From the NCBI GenBank assembly GCA_030737875.1, contig CM060923.1, forward strand, positions 498,320,453-498,384,452: DNA of 64,000 nucleotides, given 5' to 3'. The notes beneath the pieces were generated by a model. It ran no database searches. It saw only the letters and a program-made list of their open reading frames with translations, and had not been told where the DNA came from. Numbering within the stretch: position 1 is the stretch's first letter; every line of letters begins with the position of its first letter. The translations under genes and the position numbers were made by a program. This document shows positions 57,962-64,000 of the stretch, piece after piece. The DNA is from Allium sativum (lineage: Eukaryota > Streptophyta > Magnoliopsida > Asparagales > Amaryllidaceae).

Positions 57962-58980
57962 ATGGCTACCCGAGCAGCCGCCGCTAGAGGAGGCCGTGCT
58001 GGCCGTGGCAGAGGACGGGGAGAGGTCCTAGTAGAAGAAGGACCCTTGATATAACCCCTGGCCGCTCAATACTTCGAGCTGGACCGCGTAGCTAAGAGAT
58101 ACAAAAACCTAGGAGGCAAGACCTTCTCGGGAACTGGCACAGTAATAGAGGCCCTTGCATGGCTCAAAACATGCGAGAAGGTACTAGAAGGCCTAAGGCT
58201 TGGAGATCAAGATAAAGCTATTATGGGTGCCTGGCTTATGCAGGAACAAGCTGAACTATGGTGGGAATCTCTCACCCCGGGAATAGAGAAGCTGGAAGAA
58301 CCTGGGACGGATTCAAAGAACTCTTCAAAGAGAAATATGTCCCAGAACAAGCCCTAGAACGCATGCATGATGACTTCGCCAACCTCCAGCAGGGGGATCT
58401 TTCAGTGCAGGATTATCTGAAAAAATTTACATAGTTGCCCCCCTATGCTCCGGAGCTTGCCTCCACTGCAAAGTCCAAGAATAAGAGGTTCATCCTCGGG
58501 CTGAAGCGACAGTATCATGGTAGCGCCATGGCCCACGTCAAGCTGGGATTTAATGAATTGGTGGAAATGACATGCAACTACGAAGACCTTGACCAAAGGC
58601 ACCTGGAGCAGGATCGCGCTAAAAGCCAAGCCAGAAACAAACACAAGCCTGCTGTGAATTAAGCTGAGTCAAGCCAAGCAGCATCCTCGAAACCACAGAC
58701 TGGCAGGCCGCCAAAAGGAAGCTGCTATAATTGTGGCAAGATGGGGCACTTCTCTAATGTCTGCACAGCCCCTAAGAGGTAGAAGACAAATTCACAAGGT
58801 TCAAGCCAGGGCTCTCAGAACCCTTGCTCCTGCTTTAATTGCCGCAAGACGGATCATCTTGTCAAAGACTGTCCTTTGCTGAAGAAGGCCGCAGTAGCTC
58901 ACGTGTATGACGGGTCGAACCCGCCAGCTGCTTCCGAAGGAGCAGATAAACCCGATGTTTTGGGAGGTACCCTTACAATT
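57962..58980 (+). pseudogene. gag: Element E gag, disabled
   Basis: The likely start ATG (57962) follows a leader without an earlier good start and opens an Arg/Gly-rich N-terminus. A TAA at 58052 ends it after 30 codons, and the same frame then continues into a capsid-like retrotransposon gag domain. A frameshift lies near 58290-58300, then stops at 58432 (TAG), 58660 (TAA) and 58780 (TAG). Two perfect CX2CX4HX4C zinc knuckles follow: CYNCGKMGHFSNVC (58723-58764) and CFNCRKTDHLVKDC (58831-58872). Gag would form the particle and bind the RNA. Not functional as it stands. Confidence 0.85.
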
Positions 58981-59342
58981 AAAAATATTCCTGTTTCTGT
59001 ATTTTTGACACGGGTGCATCACGTAGTTTTATTGCTAGTAACACAATGCACAAATTAAAGTTAAAACAGAGAAAGCTTAAAGATTCGGTTGTAGTACATA
59101 ATCCGATAGGGGGTTCTATTATTCTCAGTTCATGTTGTAGAGTGTCAATCTCTTATTCTTTCTTCAAGTTTCCTTTCAATCTAGTCGTTATGGACTTTCC
59201 CGAATTCGATATCATTCTCGAGCTGGATTGGTTAACGAAATACGAAGCTGAGGTAAAGTATGCATAACAAATAGTAAAAATTCAAACGAAGCTTGGACAT
59301 ATATTTATACCCTGTCATGGTTCGAATCCAGATAGAAAATAA
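58981..59342 (+). pseudogene. pol (PR): Element E aspartic protease, disabled
   Basis: The catalytic Asp-Thr-Gly-Ala-Ser segment begins at 59007 but is out of frame with the gag upstream, the change lying in the T run at 59002-59006. Downstream MDFPEFDIILELDWL is the typical second half of the chromovirus protease, with Glu where Gly is usual before the final Asp-Trp-Leu. TAA stops lie at 59265 and 59340. From 59007 the frame is the same as that of all later pol domains. Confidence 0.8.
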
Positions 59343-60536
59343 TTTTGGTCTGCATTAGAAGTTATCCCCACTTCCATAGAAAAGATTCCTATTGTCAGAA
59401 ACTATGCGGATGTGTTTGAAGAAGTCGAAACCTTACCTCCGCAAAGAGAAATAGAATTCAGAATCGATCTAATTCCCATTGCCAGACCAGTGGTACATCC
59501 AATTCGCAGAATGACTCCAAAGGAAAAAGAAGAATTAGGCGATCAAACTCGTCAACTGTTGTGGAAGGGTCTAATCAGACCTAGCTTTTCTAATCGGGGT
59601 GCAGCTGTTGTGTTTGTCCCAAAGTCAGACGGTACTCTTCGATTGTGCGTTGATTACCGAGACCTCAACAAACAGACGCTCAAAAATAAATACCCATTAC
59701 CCCGCATCGATGATCTGCTAGACCAATTAAATGGGGCGAGAGTATTTTCCCGAATGGACCTAGATACAGGTTTTCATCAATTGAGAATAGCAGAGGAGTG
59801 TGTTCCTTTGACAGCTTTCAGAGGTCCAGACATATTTTATGAATGGTTAGTAATGCCGTTCGGCCTGTGCAACGCTCCAGCATACTTTGTCGATCTAATG
59901 AATAGAGTGTTCAGGGGAGTTCTGAATATATTTGTTCTCGTATTCATCGATGATATTTTAATTTACTCCAAATCAAAACCCGAGCATGAAAAACACTTAG
60001 AACAAGTATTGGAGATTCTAAGAAAGAACGTCTTCAAAGCCAAATTCTCTAAATGTGTCTTCTGGCAAGAAGAAGTAAAGTTTCTTGGCCATGTTGTGTC
60101 AAAGAAAGGGATTTCTGTAGATCCGAGCAAAATAACAGCGATTCAAGACTGGAAACAACCCACTACACCCACAGAGGTTAGAAGTTTTATGGGGTTGGCT
60201 AGTTATTATCGAAAGTTCGTTAAGGATTTTTCGAAGATATCCGATCCGTTAACGAAGCTCACGAAGAAGCATGAGAATTTTAAGTGGACTTCTGACTGTG
60301 AAGAAGCTTTCCAGGAATTGAAAGCGAAACTGACAACTGCTCCAGTGTTAACCATTATTGATGGCAATCAGGATTTGACGGTTTGGACAGATGCTTCTAT
60401 TAGAGGTCTTGGTGCAGTGTTAATGCAAAGAGGCCAAGTAGTCGCTTATGCAAGCCGCCAACTGAAACCACATGAGAAGAATTATGTAACTCATGATCTT
60501 GAGTTGCTAGCTATCGTTTTTGCGTTAAAAATCTAG
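59343..60536 (+). pseudogene. pol (RT): Element E reverse transcriptase and start of RNase H
   Basis: This open stretch encodes a complete Ty3/gypsy reverse transcriptase. Counting from the codon at 59412: VDYRDLN at residues 80-86, the first catalytic Asp in RMDLDTG at 114-120, the [12 protein letters not shown] block at 145-156, and the catalytic FIDD at 178-181. The connection region follows ([14 protein letters not shown], 257-270). The RNase H Asp lies in WTDAS (325-329) and the Glu in HDLELLA (361-367). A TAG at 60534 ends the stretch at a position where the family has Trp. The RT part keeps its catalytic residues. Confidence 0.92.
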
Positions 60537-60758
60537 AGACATTATTTATTGGGCGAGAAATTTGTACTGTACACAGATCATCAATCATTGAAGTATTTAT
60601 ACACCCAGAAAGATCTGAATTTGAGATAGCAGTGTTGGCTAGAATTTCTTGCAACGTATGATCTTGATATCCTATATACGCCGGGGAAGGCTAGCGTTGT
60701 AGCGGATGCGCTTAGTAGAAAAACCGCAATTGTTGCCAATCTTATAATTACGCCTGGC
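60537..60758 (+). pseudogene. pol (RH): Element E RNase H, C-terminal part, disabled
   Basis: It continues in the same frame after the TAG at 60534: RHYLLGEKFVLYTDHQSLKY, with the third RNase H Asp in TDHQS, through to VVADALSRK. A TAG at 60627 replaces a Gln of a conserved motif whose next codons also look changed by transitions. The enzyme would remove template RNA during reverse transcription. Confidence 0.85.
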
Positions 60759-61874
60759 TTGATTGATAAGATATGTGCTCTCCAGAGGAATGATTGTTTC
60801 ATTCAAAGGATCAGAGGGAGAATCCAGAAGGGAGAGCCCTCAAGTTTTCAGATAGATAAAGAAGAAGTTCTGAGACTGAAAGGGAGAATATGTGTTCCCA
60901 ACATCCCTGAGCTCAAAAGAGAAGTGCTAGATGAATGCCATAAATCTAAACTTTGCATTCATCCTGGTGTGAGTAAAATGTACAACGATATCAAATGCAC
61001 TTTCTAGTGGAAGGCAATGAAGAGGGATATTTCTTTGTATGTTAGCAGATGCCCTACTTGTCAATTGGTCAAGAGCGACCAACATAAGCTAGCTGGATTG
61101 CTGCAACCGTTGGAAGTCCCATGTTGGAAATAGGAACAGATTTCCATGGATTTCATAGATGGTTTGCTGCGAACCAGGAAAGGTAATGGCAGCATTTGGG
61201 TAATCGTAGATCGCTTCACGATGACTGCCCATTTCATACCTGTCAGATCCAATAGAACCGCTCAAAGTCCAGCACAGATATATTTTAAAGAAATCGTTAA
61301 GCTGCATGGAATTCCCATCAGCATAGTCAGTGATAGAGACCCAATATTTGCTAGCAAATTCTGGGAGGCTTTCCAGACATAATTGGGAACGAAACTGAAT
61401 ATGAGCACTGCTTATCAACCTCAAACAGATGGCCAAACTGAGCGGGTGAATAGAATTCTAGAAGATTTATTGCGGACTTGTATAATTTATTTTGGTGGGT
61501 CATGGGAAGATCACTTGCATTTGGCAGAATTCTCATATAACAATAGCTATCAAGCAAGTTTGGAAATGTCGCCATTTAAAGCATTATATGGCAGACCGTG
61601 CAAATCTCCAGCATGTTGGATAGAACCTGGCAATAGACTTGTGTTAGGACCCGATATGATTAGAGAAGCATCTGATAAAGTCGACTTCATCAAAAAGCGA
61701 TTGAGAACCGCACAAAGCCGACAGAAAAGTTATGCAGATACTAGAAGAAGAGATTTGACATTTGCTGTTGGTGACCATGTTTATTTGAAAGTTTCTCCGA
61801 TGAGAGGAGTAATCAGATTTGGCAAAACTGGAAAGTTGGCACCGAGATTTATTGGTCCCTTTCCTATACTTTAA
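60759..61874 (+). pseudogene. pol (INT): Element E integrase, disabled
   Basis: The HHCC zinc-binding region (histidines near 60940-60962; Cys pair in CPTCQ near 61055) is followed by the DDE core: Asp in SMDFIDG (near 61145), Asp in VSDRDPIF (near 61330) and Glu in NRILEDLLR (near 61460). The GPF motif in APRFIGPFPIL ends it near 61870. TAG stops at 61005 and 61131 and TAA stops at 61380 and 61872 interrupt it, with no frameshift. The first two stops stand where the family has Trp. Confidence 0.9.
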
Positions 61875-62186
61875 CGAATTGGAACTCTTGCGTATAGGGT
61901 TCAATTACCAGATTGGTTGCCTGGAGTGCATGATGTATTTCACGTATCTCAACTTAGAAGACATGTGCATGATCCAGATCTTATTGTAGAAGAAGCAGCG
62001 CAACAGGATATAAACATAACTCCAGAATTAGCAGTTAGAAGAGAGCCACTAAAGATTGTTGGCAAAGAAACTAGAGAACTAAGAAGAAAAAAGGTTCATT
62101 TAGTTAAAGTGCAATGGAGTAGTGATCCTATAGACTGTACTTGGGAGACTGAGGAAAGCATTAAGCAAGCTTACCCCAAATGCTGA
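61875..62186 (+). pseudogene. pol (CHD): Element E integrase C-terminus with chromodomain
   Basis: It is in the same frame as integrase and ends at TGA (62184-62186). VHDVFHVSQLRR marks the integrase tail. The last 45 residues (KVHLVKVQWSS...CTWETEE...AYP) fit a chromodomain of the chromovirus type, with the aromatic positions partly different from HP1-like domains. In chromoviruses this domain directs integration to heterochromatin. It is the basis for assigning E. Confidence 0.85.
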
Positions 62187-62293
62187 GTGGACATCTCTGA
62201 CTAACTCCGGTGCAAGGTACCTTTAAAATACTTTGCATTTACATTTTGTTTCCTACTTTACTGTTGTTTCCTTTTCGAGGACGAAATGTTTTA

Positions 62294-62305
62294 AGTGGGG
62301 GATAT
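62294..62305 (+). promoter_or_regulatory. Element E polypurine tract
   Basis: AGTGGGGGATAT lies directly before the 3' LTR. A TTTCGAGGACGAAA hairpin-forming block (62273-62286) precedes it, as in A-D. Confidence 0.85.
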
Positions 62306-64000
62306 TGTAACAACCCAGAAAATACGAGCCAATTTAAAATTTTTAAATTGATCATTTCATAGGAATTTGAACAATTGAAATAGAATATTTCAATAAAATA
62401 GTGAATTAGAAGTAGTGAGTCAGTTGGAAAATTTGAATTCAAACCTTGACTGACTGTGTAGGGTGGAAAATATAACGGATTTTAGTGAAACCAAAAATAA
62501 TTAAATCTGTTTATCAATACCTTTCTAATGAATCTGAAAAATCGAAGTTTCATAGTGGGAATCAAAAGTTATGGCCGAATGAATTTTCAGAAAGGTCACT
62601 ATATAGAATATATAGCCCTAGAAAATAGATATTTTGCAAACGACCTCGGAATTCGACGAAACCACTTTTGTTGGGTCCGGGATGTCAAACTATTGCTAGA
62701 TTTCAAATTTCATAATTTTTGAAGCTAGTATGTGAGTGTGGCAAAAGAAAATGTGTTTGGTCAATTTCTGTTAAATTGGATCGACCAGAAAATGGCCATT
62801 TTTCAAACGATCTCAGAATTCGACGAAACTAGTTTTGTTGGGACCGTAGTGTCAAAACATAGCTAGATTTATTTTTCTGGAATTTTTCGAATCAGTTTGT
62901 GGCCCTGGCAAATTGAAATGTACGTTCAAAGTTAAAAATTAAATGTTTTATATTTTAATTTGAAGAATAACTGATTGTAACAGTCGAATTGGCCAACGAA
63001 ACATATCCCATTGTGTCCGGGATGGGGGTATTCAGCTGGGGACGACAGTCATTGGGTTTGAATTGGTGTCCGTGTGGAGAAACACTATTTAAAAATTTAT
63101 TAAAACCATTGGCCAATCAGAAATTTTCTTTCATTATTTTTAAAAATAAAAAAACCCCAGAAACCCTTTTTCTCCCTCCCGATCGACGATTTACATCGTT
63201 CGCCCCTTCCCAGCCAAATCGCCGCCGCCACAGGCGATTCCAGCCTTCGCCACCACCACCAGTAGACGCGCCTCCCTCCCCTCTTCCAATCCGACCCAAG
63301 CTCGACCCCTATCGCCTCCTCCATCACCAGAATCGTCGATCCAAAGTCGAGCACTTCCCGTCGCCGCACCGATCGCCAGAGACCACCGAACCACCTCAAA
63401 CCACCCTGCGTCGACTCCCCTCGCCTCCCTCTTCCACATCATCACCTCTGATCATCCTATCGTGCCTCAGTTCTCGCGAAAACTGCAACCCTAGTTTTGA
63501 ACCATCGATAAAGGTGAGTTCTTTTTTATGTTTGAAATTTGAAAAATCATATCTTTATGGTGTGTTGACGAAATTCGATGAAACAGGAAACATCGGGACC
63601 GCAAGGAAGCTCTCTACCACATAGAAGATACGGCGGATTTTTCTGAGTCATCTACGATTTTTAGCACTCCAAAAACTAAAATGAGAAATCTAAATTAAAT
63701 GAATTTGAGTGGAAAATGTCGTGTATAAATTATATAAGCGAAATATAAATTACACACGTGTTGTATACCTCATGTACATACGATGTGTAAGTTATATAAG
63801 CGAAGTATGAATTATACATGCATAGTATAATTGATATATGTGTTGAAATGCAAGTGAAATATAGCAATAATATATATATACTCCCCTCGTCCACAAACCA
63901 TGGACGATATTTATTGTCGTGTATAGGTGTGAAATATTGGATGAAAATGCTAATAATTGAATAATTGTTTGTGGTTGATATTGATTGGTTGTGGTTGAAA
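62306..64000 (+). repeat. Element E 3' LTR, first 1.7 kb
   Basis: It matches 52331-54030 closely with scattered single-base and short length differences. It contains the U3 module pair, promoter, leader with donor (63513/63514) and hairpin (63887-63907). The window ends within it. Confidence 0.9.

Larger units (their letters stand above)
52331..64000 (+). mobile_element. Element E: decayed chromovirus (Ty3/gypsy, probably Tekay/Del), right end outside window
   Basis: A 5.37 kb 5' LTR, tRNA-Met primer site, 4.6 kb coding region in the order gag, protease, reverse transcriptase, RNase H, integrase, chromodomain, then a polypurine tract and the first 1.7 kb of the 3' LTR. The order and the C-terminal chromodomain define a chromovirus. 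Long LTRs and the chromodomain sequence favour Tekay/Del, a family-level inference from memory. Many stops disable it. The target-site duplication should be TCTTT (52326-52330); its partner is outside the window. Confidence 0.9.

Overview
The window is plant nuclear DNA from a repeat-dense, probably heterochromatic region. It contains almost no host gene sequence. It is a stack of nested LTR retrotransposons that share Ty3/gypsy hallmarks: LTRs starting TGTAAY(A/G)ACCC and ending in CA, a primer binding site reading TGGTATCAGAGC (complement of the 3' end of initiator tRNA-Met), and a polypurine tract GTGGGGGAG or GGGGGAAGAA directly before the 3' LTR. I cannot name the species. AT-rich LTRs of 5-7 kb, the tRNA-Met primer and a chromodomain element fit a flowering plant.

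Layout. Element A (1-8552) has the end of a 5' LTR, a 1.48 kb non-coding core and a complete 5.8 kb 3' LTR. A degenerate gag and zinc-knuckle fragment of another retroelement follows (8871-10040). Element B starts at 10357 with a 5'-truncated LTR, has a 1.05 kb core (14032-15076), and its 3' LTR is split into 15077-18774 and 47330-49721 because element C (18775-47324) is inserted in it, flanked by the 5 bp duplication ATATT. The 3' LTR of C is itself split at 29850/44362 by element D (29851-44356), flanked by the duplication CGAAT. After B come an AT-rich stretch, a short inverted LTR start, an orphan LTR end (50828-51908), and about 420 bp of non-LTR DNA with a small signal-peptide-like ORF. 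Element E (52331 to beyond the end) has a 5.37 kb LTR and a decayed gag-pol ending in a chromodomain, so it is a chromovirus, probably of the Tekay/Del group.

B, C and D form one non-autonomous family: LTRs of 6.1-6.7 kb flank a core of only about 1.04 kb with no credible ORF. They share LTR ends, primer site, polypurine tract, leader organisation and core motifs with E, which suggests an E-like chromovirus supplies their proteins. The strongest unexplained signal is a structured block just downstream of the primer site: two adjacent stem-loops of about 37 nt in B, C, D and E (one clear copy in A) whose stems are kept by compensatory changes. This is a candidate packaging or dimerisation signal shared by autonomous and non-autonomous elements.

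The pol frame of E runs from the protease to the chromodomain without a frameshift but carries eight nonsense codons, all TAG or TAA. This pattern fits deamination of methylated cytosines in silenced heterochromatin. All comparisons were made by eye; I ran no alignment, folding or database search.
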